Below, one piece after another: positions 22,501-28,310 of a stretch of DNA of 28,310 nucleotides. The DNA is taken from the NCBI GenBank assembly GCA_013365365.1, contig JABVXU010000652.1, forward strand, positions 1 through 28,310. The letters are read 5' to 3'. The notes beneath the pieces are model-generated. The model was not told where the DNA came from. It did no database searches and saw nothing but the letters and a program-made list of their open reading frames with translations. The position numbers and the translations under genes were made by a program. How positions within the stretch are numbered: position 1 is the first letter of the stretch; each line of letters begins with the position of its first letter. This stretch comes from Cruorifilaria tuberocauda (lineage: Eukaryota > Nematoda > Chromadorea > Rhabditida > Onchocercidae).

Positions 22501-25500
22501 TCGGACCGATATGGATTATCATCGGATATCCGATAGTAATTCAATAAATGTGTTTTTCGATCCAATGAATGATATCCAGCCATGGATGTAAATCCTGAAA
22601 AGTATCAAATGCGGTTTAGTAATTCCGTTAATTTTTATTTCAAATTTTTGAAATTAAAAATAACAACAATATTTAATTCAAAAAACAACATAGTCTTTTT
22701 CAGACGGCTTTTTCGCTAAAGCATGCAATCCTTTATAATTGGGATAGCGTGAAATAACATGGTAATTTCAGCTAATTCCAATTTAAATTGTAATAAAATA
22801 TTTTCAACATTCTGCAGAAAAACAAGAAATAATGATGAGAGTGGAAGAGAAAGAGAGGAATTTTCAATAATTTATTTTTCTTTTTTAAATAATTTTTTTT
22901 TGGTTATTATAAAGCAAAATTTCTTACCTTTTCATCTTCCTTTCTATCATTTTTATTATTAAAACTCATCCAAAAAAATCAATACTTTAAGAGTTATTGT
23001 TATGATTAAATGCTTTCTATTTCTTTAAAATTGTCTCTGCAAAGACAAAAGTTCAAGCCGACCCTAAACTTCTTGTTCTTTCTTTCCCGAAATTCTTATT
23101 TCTCAACGATAAAACAGTTTCACTTTCACTTTGCTTCAACGTCAAAGTGATATGATAATGAGACTATAACTGATAAGAGATTTAACCAAAGTTCATAAAA
23201 TCATATCTAATTAGCTGCACTTTCTCTTTTATTTTCAAAAAAAAATATTAAACGCTTGCAATAAATTTTCATCAGTGGAAATCTCATCGCATAGTTTCCA
23301 TGCTGATTAGCCTTATCAATTTAGATCCAAAAAAACATTTTTTCTTTTAAAGTCAGTTAGATTTTAAAATATTGTATTGTAGTTTTTAAACGATTAAAAT
23401 TAAACTTGCTATCCAGCAGATTTCAGTTCAAATTTGAATTTAAATAATTACATTGAAGATAATCTGAAGTGATTGTACTTATGCTATGCTAACCGGAATC
23501 TGAAAAAATGAAATGAATTGAAGGAAATGGAAAAGGATAGGAATTTGATTGAAGCCGACTAATAATTTGAACAAAGCGATGAAAAACTGAATATTTTCTC
23601 ATTTAATCGGTCAAAGATCAATTAAAGTTTTTTCTATTCTTCATGGCAGCTTTTCTCTCTTCCTCAATTCAATGTATCGGAATTGGAATTGTGGAAATGA
23701 GTGGAAGAAAGTTTGAAAGATTAGAAGAAACAACGGAAAAATGAAATGGAAGAAATGTTTTCAATTTTAACTTTTCTTTTAAAAATGGCTGGGAGTGGTG
23801 GAAAGATGAAGGAAAACGATGAAATATTGCTGGCAAGAATTACAGAGATTCTTATAATTTCTTAATTGATACTTTATCTTAATTGAAATGAAACTTCTAG
23901 CTCTCGGATTGATATCATTCCCTTTTTTAACTTAAAAAAACATTTTCAGCAGAATGGAACTTCCCAGTTTCATATTCCAGAACATGCAATTTTTGTATTC
24001 TAAACGAATACTAAATAATTGATTAAAATTGCGGAAGTAATTAAATGCTATACTTACCTAAATTTTTTATTTAAAAAGTCATTCTAATTATGCAAATTCA
24101 TGGCAGTATCAATTGACCAAAGACATAAATTCAGCAATTCCTTTTTAATATTGTTTTAATATATTTAACGACAATGGAGGAAGCGAGAACCAAGAATTTT
24201 ATAAAAACTTTATTTCTGATTTCAGACAGTGCCCAAACGAACGTATCTGAGGAGATGAAAATTATTCAAAAATACAATTCATACATTTTGAATAATTAAA
24301 CTACTAGCAATTTCATATTCTTCCTCATTTCCTTGAAAAATTAAAAAGAAAACCTGGTCCAGCCTGAACTTGATGATCCTGCTTTGATGGCATACGTAAT
24401 GATGTCCGTGTTGAGCCACTTCTCACGCACAAAGTATCACCGTCATCACTAAGGGTTAGTTGTGGTACTGGATGTCCACCACCCAATGTATGATAGATCG
24501 CATGCTGTCCACAATCATTGTAACGTGGTGACCCCTAAAAGCAGCTTTCAATAAAACCGTATTGAAAAAAAAAGTTAAAATTAAAAAATCGGAAAAGGGA
24601 ATTGAAAATTAGGTAATTTTTATAGAGCAATGAATGGTAGAGAAAAAGGATATGATAATATAAATTTAAAAGAGAATTTTTGATAAAGGAAGGTAGCAAA
24701 TGTTAGAATGGACAGCTGCGCATGAATGAATTTATCAGAAGTGGAGGACAAAAAATTGGAACTGAAAAGGTCGTAGAAATTCTAAAAGAAAGAAATAGAA
24801 AAAAAAGGTCAGGATAGCAGCTGTATCGGATTATTCCATTATTATAAATGATATCGTTTTTGGTAATTTAATATCACACAGCATCGATAAATACATATTT
24901 GTTATATTAATTGTTAAAAACTTTTAAAAACGAATTAATTATACTATAAAATTTAATTCAAGCAAACTAATTTTTTGATTTAAATAGATATTTGAAAAAT
25001 TATTTTAAAATAATTTCCATCGTAAAATTAATTTAATATATTTTTAAGGAAAAAAGTTTTATCGAATCATTGATCAATTTCAATGTGAAATGATCAATGA
25101 ATCGATAAAACAACTGAACATTTTCTTCGTTTTTTTCTGTTTCCCATTCCCATCATTCTCCTTAGTTTTTATCATTATTCCATTCGTTACCAATGTTACT
25201 CACAAAACTTTATTGAATGAATTCTTGCCCTTTCAAAAATGCTATAAACGAATTTTGTCTTTGCTTTTTTTTAATTGTTTATTTTGAAACCAAAGATAGT
25301 TTATAGAATTATAATTTATCAATTCTTTCCCAACAAAATATGATAATCGTATGATTTTTATATGCAAAAAAACTGTCACTTGAAAATGTTAATTAGAATT
25401 ATGCAATTCTAGTTTACTGAATAATTTAAATAATGATTATTCTGCTGTGCACTGTAGAATAAATGATTATTCTATTGTGTACTGTAGACCTTGTTTACTG

Positions 25501-26508
25501 TAATGATAACTGTAAATTATCATTATTGAAAACATTATCCAGCGTACTACTGTTATTTAAAAGTAGGAAATATCGAATAGTAAAAAATTTCGCTAAATTA
25601 AAAACAATTTAATCTACGGGTCGGCCGAATTTTACATTTCATGAATTAAAATGAATCGCTAACTGGAGAAGAGATCGAATTTACCTGTGTGCCGCAAGCA
25701 GTGCCGCGATAACTCGTGCGACATTTTTGAAGTAACTGATCGATATTTTCTCGCTCTAACACACGACGCTGTTGTAATCGTAATGCATTCGAATTACTGC
25801 CACCATTGTGGCTCGAACTGCGCTTTGTATGTACCTGAGATTGTCGCGTAGTAGCAGCGTACTGCTGCTGCTGCTGATAACCCCCTAATTTACCATATGC
25901 TGCAGCAGCTGCTGCTGCTGTCGCTACCATCGGATAATCGGACAAAGAACTGCAAATGCGAATCTTTTTGCGTTTATTTATCACTACATAAAATCATTTG
26001 AATCTAGGTATCAGTCATCATCTCATAAAGTTACCTGTATCAGTCATCATCTCATAAAGTTACCTGTATTAGTCATCATCTCATAAAGTTACCTGTCCCA
26101 TTTCTCGTAATTTTGTTTATCTCTATATTTACAGATTAAATATGTGTAATCATATGCATGCATGTGTTTGTGTTTATCAACTTGCATCGTTTAATGGAAG
26201 CGAAGGAATTGTTTACTTAAACATTGACTGATAATAAATAAAATGAAATTATTCTTTCATAATTTCATTTTTCCATGTTTGATGGAAGCATGAACTCGAG
26301 CCATATCATTTCAGTATCAGTGCAGGAAACAGTTAAGAAAGTTTTTCTTCCTTCTTTAAAACAATGATTCATCAAAATAAATCATAATAAGTAAAACATT
26401 TGTTACCAAAAAAAAGAAAATAAAAGAAACCTTCCAGTGAGATCGTCCGTTGATATATCGTCAAAATTTTCTGATATTCCACTCGATAAGGACGAGCTAT
26501 CCTCAAAA
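13343..26508 (-). CDS. unc-53: unc-53 / neuron navigator (NAV) protein, C-terminal 1,147 residues; 5' end outside window
   Basis: Spliced gene read right to left in 21 exons listed separately; phases match at every junction and the model ends at a TAA at 13343-13345. Order of parts (numbering starts at the first exon seen): FEDSSSLSSG/STDDL motif 1-25; Ser/Thr-rich linker with poly-Ala and poly-Gln 26-366; RTPQMK motif near 367; coiled coil 415-490; KKSW|IRSSF basic motif near 561-569; second coiled coil about 610-680; AAA-type domain about 711-1100 with P-loop GATGIGKS (857-864), Walker-B-like IILLDN, sensor-like IICTVN and GYMGRFLRRR (982-991). Family knowledge: UNC-53/NAV proteins link actin, microtubule ends and guidance signalling during cell migration and axon outgrowth; C. 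elegans UNC-53 binds SEM-5 and ABI-1. The expected N-terminal calponin-homology domain was not found between 26509 and 28310, so 5' exons probably lie to the right. Identity rests on recalled family motifs. Confidence 0.93.
13922..14069 (-). CDS. unc-53: unc-53 exon (VTIGPRLFLQCP)
   Basis: Acceptor CAAATTCTAG, donor AAAGAAG|GTTACT, 49 codons plus one base (phase 1). Encodes FIEKANSRDVTIGPRLFLQC, PLNVMQSREWFIKLWNQMII and PYMIKVAKE. DVTIGPRLFLxCP and WF..LWN..IIPY are strong NAV C-terminal signatures. Confidence 0.95.
14288..14467 (-). CDS. unc-53: unc-53 exon (GYMGRFLRRR motif)
   Basis: Acceptor GATTCTTCAG, donor TCG|GTCAGT, 60 codons, phase 0. Encodes IQHNFRMFLLPNNMDAIRGY, MGRFLRRRILEREFGG and SPEIFRVVEFLPRVLSSVNS. 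GxLGRFLRRK is one of the most diagnostic NAV motifs; its arginines may act like an arginine finger, which is inference. Confidence 0.95.
14602..14784 (-). CDS. unc-53: unc-53 exon with Walker-B-like and sensor strands
   Basis: Acceptor TTAATTTAG, donor TTGGAG|GTGACT, 61 codons, phase 0. Encodes VQKQLETLLRSTKPVIILLD, NIQRHRIAFLSSSFGT and KEGPYIICTVNRASQLPELE. The strand IILLDN has Asn where canonical AAA ATPases have Glu after Asp. IICTVN is placed like sensor 1. Confidence 0.95.
14983..15230 (-). CDS. unc-53: unc-53 exon with Walker A P-loop (GATGIGKS)
   Basis: Acceptor TTTGTTGCAG|GT, donor GTACAG|GTTAGC, 82 codons, phase 0. Encodes VTQRSVDGLVMDCLFPRSTV, LLLKALMQNRRLVLF, the P-loop GATGIGKSNLARLLAQY, and IADIKIGDDDNDRNMVQ. 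GxxGxGK[ST] is intact, so nucleotide binding is plausible. Confidence 0.95.
15435..15606 (-). CDS. unc-53: unc-53 exon, pre-ATPase segment (SIIGYEFGDF)
   Basis: Acceptor AGCTTTCAG, donor TTGAAAG|GTAAAT, 57 codons plus one base (phase 1). Encodes DYMAKIDSCRALELNSQESI, IGYEFGDFIRDIE and YSHDIRIYLK. The SI.GY..GD..R and I.I.LKG spacing matches the NAV family before the P-loop exon. Confidence 0.92.
15800..15957 (-). CDS. unc-53: unc-53 exon, start of the conserved C-terminal region
   Basis: Acceptor TTATTTCAG|GA, donor GAT|GTTAGT, 52 codons, phase 0. Encodes GSSCLKVTVSVDFSGLLRPR, EVTIGFIPLPSMTTTWENFD and QLFKLFD. NAV proteins have an equivalent beta-rich segment before the ATPase core, with GxIPxxxxTxWxxLD-like spacing; the fit is from memory. 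Confidence 0.9.
16238..16391 (-). CDS. unc-53: unc-53 exon, coiled-coil end and acidic linker
   Basis: Acceptor GTTTTTGCAG, donor GCAA|GTAAGC, 51 codons plus one base (phase 1). Encodes NENKILKQNYTMLERRM, a Ser/Gln stretch and LPDDDPIYEIPSNSERCLTA. DPIYEIP includes a tyrosine in an acidic setting. The exon links the coiled coil to the folded C-terminal region. Confidence 0.9.
16530..16677 (-). CDS. unc-53: unc-53 exon, coiled coil 2
   Basis: Acceptor GTAGTTTCAG|A, donor AAA|GTAAGT; one joining base (AG+A = Arg), 49 codons, phase 0. Encodes LDELETVPQVVELKKQLEDK, DSALTDIRLDALDKAREVDI and LKETINRLK. The pattern ELKKQL..KD.ALTD.RL.AL matches the NAV pre-AAA coiled coil as I recall it. Confidence 0.93.
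16787..16920 (-). CDS. unc-53: unc-53 exon (IRSSFSKFTKSKK basic motif)
   Basis: Acceptor CATTTTTAG, 44 codons plus two bases, donor AGCAG|GTTGAT (phase 2). Encodes IRSSFSKFTKSKKAKSCSVS, DAEHSPMHTSGSSSNL, KPISGSVS. The alternative donor AGC|GTTAGC (phase 0) was set aside because it would need a poor TTTAAG acceptor in the next exon. Confidence 0.9.
17234..17254 (-). CDS. unc-53: candidate 21-nt cassette microexon of unc-53 (TASVDCQ)
   Basis: Seen: acceptor TTATTTTATACAG and donor TGTCAG|GTAATG bracket exactly 21 bases. They are open in phase 0, the phase of both neighbouring exons, and encode the seven residues TASVDCQ. It lies 331 nt after the upstream exon and 313 nt before the next. Inclusion would insert seven residues between KKSW and IRSSF, so it is more likely alternative than constitutive. 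The short length makes chance a real possibility. Confidence 0.55.
17586..17729 (-). CDS. unc-53: unc-53 exon ending in GKQGKKSW
   Basis: Acceptor TTATTTTAG, 48 codons, phase 0, strong donor TGG|GTAAGT. Encodes QDGAGELLRHPSLESVTSHR, a Ser/Lys-rich stretch and NSFGKQGKKSW. In NAV proteins KK(S/N)W continues directly as LRSSF. Here IRSSF begins the next constitutive exon, and a possible 21-nt microexon lies between the two. Confidence 0.92.
17876..17998 (-). CDS. unc-53: unc-53 exon, end of coiled coil 1
   Basis: Acceptor ATATTTTAG, 41 codons, phase 0 donor CAATCG|GTTATG. Encodes KDEVLKLRAEIEQLRVMSIN, then AGINVSGIATITQRKSSSPQS. The phase-0 donor is chosen because it joins in frame to the next exon; the downstream reading (continuing VMSEIKILQEF) is open but runs out without a good donor. 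The RAEIEQLR segment is a recalled NAV signature. Confidence 0.85.
18383..18565 (-). CDS. unc-53: unc-53 exon, coiled coil 1 (ends at a GC donor)
   Basis: Acceptor TTTAATTCAG, 61 codons, phase 0. Encodes MEEKYEAEIRKLNREMQAY... LTAKHDGY ... FESKLQLMAKHVENLQNKSQ-LK, with clear heptad-like hydrophobic spacing, matching the NAV coiled coil (xEAEIRKLxxE). No usable GT occurs after the end of the conserved helix. The junction that joins in frame to KDEVLKLRAEIEQLR is CTTAAG|GCAACT, a GC donor. Confidence 0.88.
18969..19110 (-). CDS. unc-53: unc-53 exon (RTPQMK motif)
   Basis: Acceptor GAATTCAG|G, donor TCATCG|GTACAT; one joining base (Arg), 47 codons, phase 0. Encodes TPQMKTSRYAESGYLSATSK, a Ser/Ala-rich stretch, and LTSSSNSLYSS. 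It leads directly into the coiled-coil exon MEEKYEAEIRKL. Confidence 0.9.
19452..19557 (-). CDS. unc-53: unc-53 exon (SSLSSRKSQMENAYANYTH...)
   Basis: Acceptor AAGTTTTAG|GA, donor ATAAG|GTATAT; two joining bases, 34 codons, phase 2. Encodes SSLSSRKSQMENAYANYTHR, then DANLQLHKLSDDGI, and continues as R-TPQMK in the next exon, the arrangement I recall for NAV proteins just before the coiled coil. Confidence 0.88.
20444..20466. other. 8-bp perfect hairpin in unc-53 intron
   Basis: ACCTGATG, loop AAAGTGT, CATCAGGT. The surrounding 20350-20530 repeats GGTCATC/GATGACC several times and is more GC-rich than the rest of the intron. It could be a small decayed transposable element or a structured intronic RNA; nothing identifies which. 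Confidence 0.5.
20670..20912 (-). CDS. unc-53: unc-53 exon, Ser/Pro-rich linker
   Basis: Acceptor CTTTATAG|CT, 80 codons, phase 1 donor CAG|GTGGTT. Encodes RRTASLSSAGMSRSMV, GSDSSGGSSQPLTPDSTP, RIGSRSPLMS and QIPTIERNPGSRRT. A second GT three bases downstream (GTG|GTTGTA) is in the same phase and would add one Gly, so it is a possible tandem donor. The SP/TP dipeptides are candidate phosphorylation sites by analogy only. Confidence 0.85.
22043..22182 (-). CDS. unc-53: unc-53 exon, linker region (LAAVGQETSAATL...)
   Basis: Acceptor AATTTCAG|G, donor GCTG|GTTTGT; one joining base, 46 codons, one left over (phase 1). Encodes LAAVGQETSAATLAMVSPRH, then VASNRHQF and QQNMEHTLANRHSVA. The acceptor TTTCAGGTTAGCAG contains three AGs, and only the first keeps phase with the preceding exon as modelled. 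No fold is recognised; it is part of the low-complexity linker. Confidence 0.78.
22507..22594 (-). CDS. unc-53: unc-53 exon (GYHSLDRKTH...), weak donor
   Basis: Acceptor GATACTTTTCAG is strong. Two bases complete the codon from the previous exon, then FTSMAGYHSLDRKTHLLNYY and RISDDNPY follow. The only GT that keeps the frame is CG|GTCCGA, which leaves two bases (phase 2) and matches the next exon's single joining base (CG+G = Arg). The other nearby donor, TTTA|GTTTGA, would create a TAG at the junction with that acceptor. The donor is poor by consensus, so this boundary is the least certain in the gene. Confidence 0.7.
24354..24534 (-). CDS. unc-53: unc-53 exon, linker region
   Basis: Acceptor CTTTTAG, donor CCAG|GTTTTC; 60 codons plus one base (phase 1). 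Encodes GSPRYNDCGQHAIYH... through DDGDTLCVRSGSTRTSLRMP to QVQAGP. The frame is open only in this phase, and joins cleanly to the exons on both sides. No domain is recognised. The Ser/Arg/Thr-rich composition is typical of the NAV linker. Confidence 0.8.
25432..25491. repeat. 30-bp imperfect tandem duplication
   Basis: Two adjacent copies beginning AATGATTATTCT and containing GC(or TG)TG-ACTGTAGA, differing at a few bases. It lies in an unc-53 intron. Just upstream, at 25394-25411, is a perfect 7-bp stem (TAGAATT ATGC AATTCTA). No function is evident. Confidence 0.75.
25685..25949 (-). CDS. unc-53: unc-53 exon with poly-Ala and poly-Gln tracts
   Basis: Acceptor TTTGCAG, donor ACACAG|GTAAAT; 88 codons after one joining base, phase 0 at the end. 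It encodes SSLSDYPMVA, then seven alanines, then GGYQQQQQYAATT, and a basic Ser/Asn-rich linker ending CRTSYRGTACGTQ. The Ala and Gln runs come from GCN/CAG triplet tracts at about 25861-25920. This is a disordered linker with no recognisable fold. The intron just upstream carries a 29-bp triplication. Confidence 0.85.
26009..26095. repeat. 29-bp tandem repeat, three copies, in unc-53 intron
   Basis: Three head-to-tail copies (26009-26037, 26038-26066, 26067-26095), identical except for one base in copy 3 (TATTAG for TATCAG). On the unc-53 strand every copy contains CAG|GTAACTTT, preceded by GACTGATA or GACTAATA, so each has an acceptor-donor-like junction. The array ends about 60 nt upstream of the poly-Ala/poly-Gln exon. 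Confidence 0.95.
26431..26508 (-). CDS. unc-53: unc-53 exon 1 of those seen (FEDSSSLSSG motif)
   Basis: Acceptor TTTTTTAG, then one base completing a codon, then FEDSSSLSSG... and STDDLTG, ending at donor AAG|GTTTCT with two bases left over (phase 2). This Ser/Asp motif is among the best conserved linker motifs of NAV proteins. It is the most 5' exon I can support. The preceding exon must end with two leftover bases, and I could not find it in the window. Confidence 0.88.
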
Positions 26509-27758
26509 CTAAAAAATAAAATGAAATAAAATTGCATCATTTAAATCATAATGGAATATATTAGAGATGAATAAATCAAAAATTAAAATAAACAGGTAGT
26601 AGAAGAGAGAGAGGAGGGGAGAAAGAAGAAAAATGAGAGAGAAATATAACGAATTAATGAAGTATTAAATTCAAAATATTTTACATCTTTTACTATTTAA
26701 AATTAATTTCACTTAGAATTAAATGATAAGATAAGCATTATAAAACAAACGCTTAATGATAAGATTAAGATCACACAATATTATCCGCACAATAACTTCA
26801 TTGTGACAGGTGAAATTAACATTATTATCAATCAAATCAAATCACTACTAATTTTAGAAATGGATTAAATTACGAGGCATAGTGATAAAAATCTATTCAC
26901 TCTCTCATATAATCATCTTATCACAAATTACTACCTTGCGGATGGATTTGAGAGGTTGAATCATTATTATTGTGATTAGTGATTCGAGAAAACAAAGCAT
27001 AGTTGAAAATTTTCAAAGTTTTATTCCTTGGTAACATTCAGATTTTTCTTTTCATATTTACAGAATTTTTACAAATTATTGTTCGTTTATTTCAGGTAAG
27101 AATGCTTTGCAAATGAATGGAAAGAAAAGTAAAACAACCGAAGAAATGGTGAATCTGAAAAAATAAAATAATTTTCATTTCGACAAGACGGAATTGTTCT
27201 TTTAGAACGAAACCCAAATGTCAAATATCCTTTGTCCACAACAATGACCATAATGGAAACGACCGGGAGAACTGCGGATTTAGAAATGATTTTTGCTCCA
27301 GTTGCGTAGCGGTGAATGAAAACGAAGTATTGCGTCATCAAAATATCTCACTATCATATCACTATTATATTAACATAATCACCTATATCCCTATCATCAT
27401 CATCGTGATCAAACAAGCAATACTCAATCATAAATAATCGCAAATAAATGGAATCATTAAGATTTAATCATTAAGCACTGTCATCATTACCATTATCGTT
27501 ATCACTATCACAATGATTTTCATATTTATCAGAAATAGCAGTGAACTCTAACTGTCAGAACTTTACAGATATCAATTATCAATCTAATCTGTTTATTTAC
27601 ACTATCGGAATTGATTATCTTTATGGAATGTTTCCGTCGAACAACAATTCTAATGAGTAATCGAAACAGAATATTTCATTCTAAGAGTTCCTTTTTATTT
27701 CTTACTGTAATTTATGAACAGAAGACAAGAAAAAATCTCTTCTCTCTCTTGTAATTGA
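26509..27758. other. intron or upstream sequence of unc-53, no exon supported
   Basis: CCGCAAG|GTAGTAA at about 26931-26945 (minus) looks like a donor after a short Ser/Pro-like reading, but no acceptor opens it in the required phase. A GC-richer island at 27168-27308 is open on both strands (plus: NPNVKYPLSTTMTIMETTGR; minus: KIISKSAVLPVVSIMVIVVD) without convincing splice sites. Confidence 0.45.
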
Positions 27759-27764
27759 TTTATT
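27759..27764 (-). terminator. AATAAA poly(A) signal candidate
   Basis: Reverse-strand AATAAA (CTAATAAATC) about 96 nt after the stop of the 60-residue ORF, followed by a T-rich stretch. It supports that ORF being the 3' end of a transcript. Confidence 0.4.
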
Positions 27765-27859
27765 AGAATGAATAAAATATGGAAAAGTACTTCAAAACTT
27801 TTGGATTAATCGTAAAAAAGGAAGCATGACTTGAGACTGTTCCATGGCATAGAAGGATA

Positions 27860-28042
27860 TTATCCTTTCTGCAAGCTATCTGTAATCTCGACAATGATTT
27901 TGAGCAGAGGAACGAATCTCCCCGATAAATAAATATCAAAAGACAGTTTAGACAGGTGGTCAAGTCTTAAAATTAATTCTATTCGTAGTTTACTCATTTC
28001 ATAAGTACGATTATTTTCATCATTAATTTCCGGTTCGTTCAT
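27860..28042 (-). CDS. 60-residue ORF or last exon, unrecognised
   Basis: ATG at 28040-28042, stop TAA at 27860-27862. Encodes MNEPEINDENNRTYEMSKLR, IELILRLDHLSKLSFDIYLS, GRFVPLLKIIVEITDSLQKG. The frame extends a little upstream (RLVYLDSRNK) to an in-frame TGA at about 28088-28090, so a terminal exon entered by a TTTTTGAAG-type acceptor is also possible. AATAAA on this strand lies at 27759-27764, about 96 nt past the stop. The composition is protein-like, with an acidic start and a helical middle. It does not resemble UNC-53; if unc-53 extends past the right edge, this sits inside one of its introns on the same strand. Confidence 0.4.
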   Translation of the reverse strand: MNEPEINDENNRTYEMSKLRIELILRLDHLSKLSFDIYLSGRFVPLLKIIVEITDSLQKG

Positions 28043-28310
28043 TTTATTGCGACTATCAAGATAAACAAGCCTCTTCAAAAATAACAATCAGAAAAAGAAA
28101 GTAACATGCTTGAGTGGATCAAAAGAAACAAATCGGCAATTAATCATTGCATGTCAAAGACGATAATCCCTTTGGAATGTCATTCAAATTTGTCATTCGA
28201 CGTGTTTACACGAATTTTTTACTTATCTAATCAATTAGGTAAAAATGTAATTTATGGCATTTGTCCATTCACTTATTTATCTGTTATCATTCGATCATTT
28301 ATTATTTGGA

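Noticed and set aside
26931..26980. Possible unc-53 exon before the FEDSSS exon (donor CCGCAAG|GTAGTAA)
   Set aside because: The phase needed (two leftover bases) reads FNLSNPSAS but hits TGA immediately upstream with no AG acceptor in between.
1..28310. Search for CRISPR arrays, bacterial operons, tRNA or rRNA genes and viral genes
   Set aside because: None was seen; gene structure and composition are those of a eukaryotic chromosome.

Overview
The window looks like nuclear DNA from a nematode, most likely a clade III or filarial-type species. The background is very AT-rich. Genes are cut into small exons by introns of roughly 60 to 1,800 nt with nematode-type splice sites (GTAAGT/GTTAGT donors, TTTTCAG/TTTTAG acceptors). 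The one gene that can be named with confidence is the nematode neuron-navigator orthologue unc-53. The filarial assignment is an inference from base composition and gene structure.

Right half (13343-26508, minus strand): most of unc-53, read right to left. I assembled 21 constitutive exons with matching reading phase at every junction. They give the C-terminal 1,147 residues: the FEDSSSLSSG...STDDL motif, a Ser-rich linker with poly-Ala and poly-Gln, an RTPQMK motif, a coiled coil, the KKSW-IRSSF basic motif, a second coiled coil, then the NAV-type AAA/P-loop domain (GATGIGKS; IILLDN; GYMGRFLRRR) and the C-terminus. The 5' exons, including the expected calponin-homology domain, were not found and probably lie beyond the right edge. 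Unusual points are a 21-nt in-frame microexon candidate inside the KKSW|IRSSF motif, a GC-AG intron in the coiled coil, a weak GTCCGA donor, a poly(A) hexamer overlapping the stop codon, and a 29-bp triplicated intron repeat whose every copy carries a CAG|GTAAC junction.

Left half (1-13342): mostly non-coding AT-rich DNA with several small genes that I infer from two or more exons with matching phases. These are (a) three plus-strand exons at 1760-2135, the 3' part of an unrecognised gene; (b) a minus-strand two-exon gene at 3066-3289 for a 49-residue Lys-rich nuclear-type protein; (c) a plus-strand two-exon gene at 8160-8814 for an 86-residue Arg-rich helical protein whose first exon is strikingly GC-rich; (d) a minus-strand two-exon gene at 9408-9806 for an 81-residue protein with a hydrophobic C-terminal tail. 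Between (b) and (c) lies a block of microsatellites at 3930-4466 containing a perfect 22-bp palindrome, and a stretch at 7028-7095 that resembles a decayed pogo-like DNA-transposon end.

Far right (27759-28042, minus): a 60-residue ORF followed by AATAAA, either a small gene or the last exon of another gene. No tRNA, rRNA, CRISPR array or bacterial operon was seen. Nothing here is a clear new multi-gene system. The points most worth checking are the unc-53 microexon, the repeat-borne splice junctions and the four small genes.
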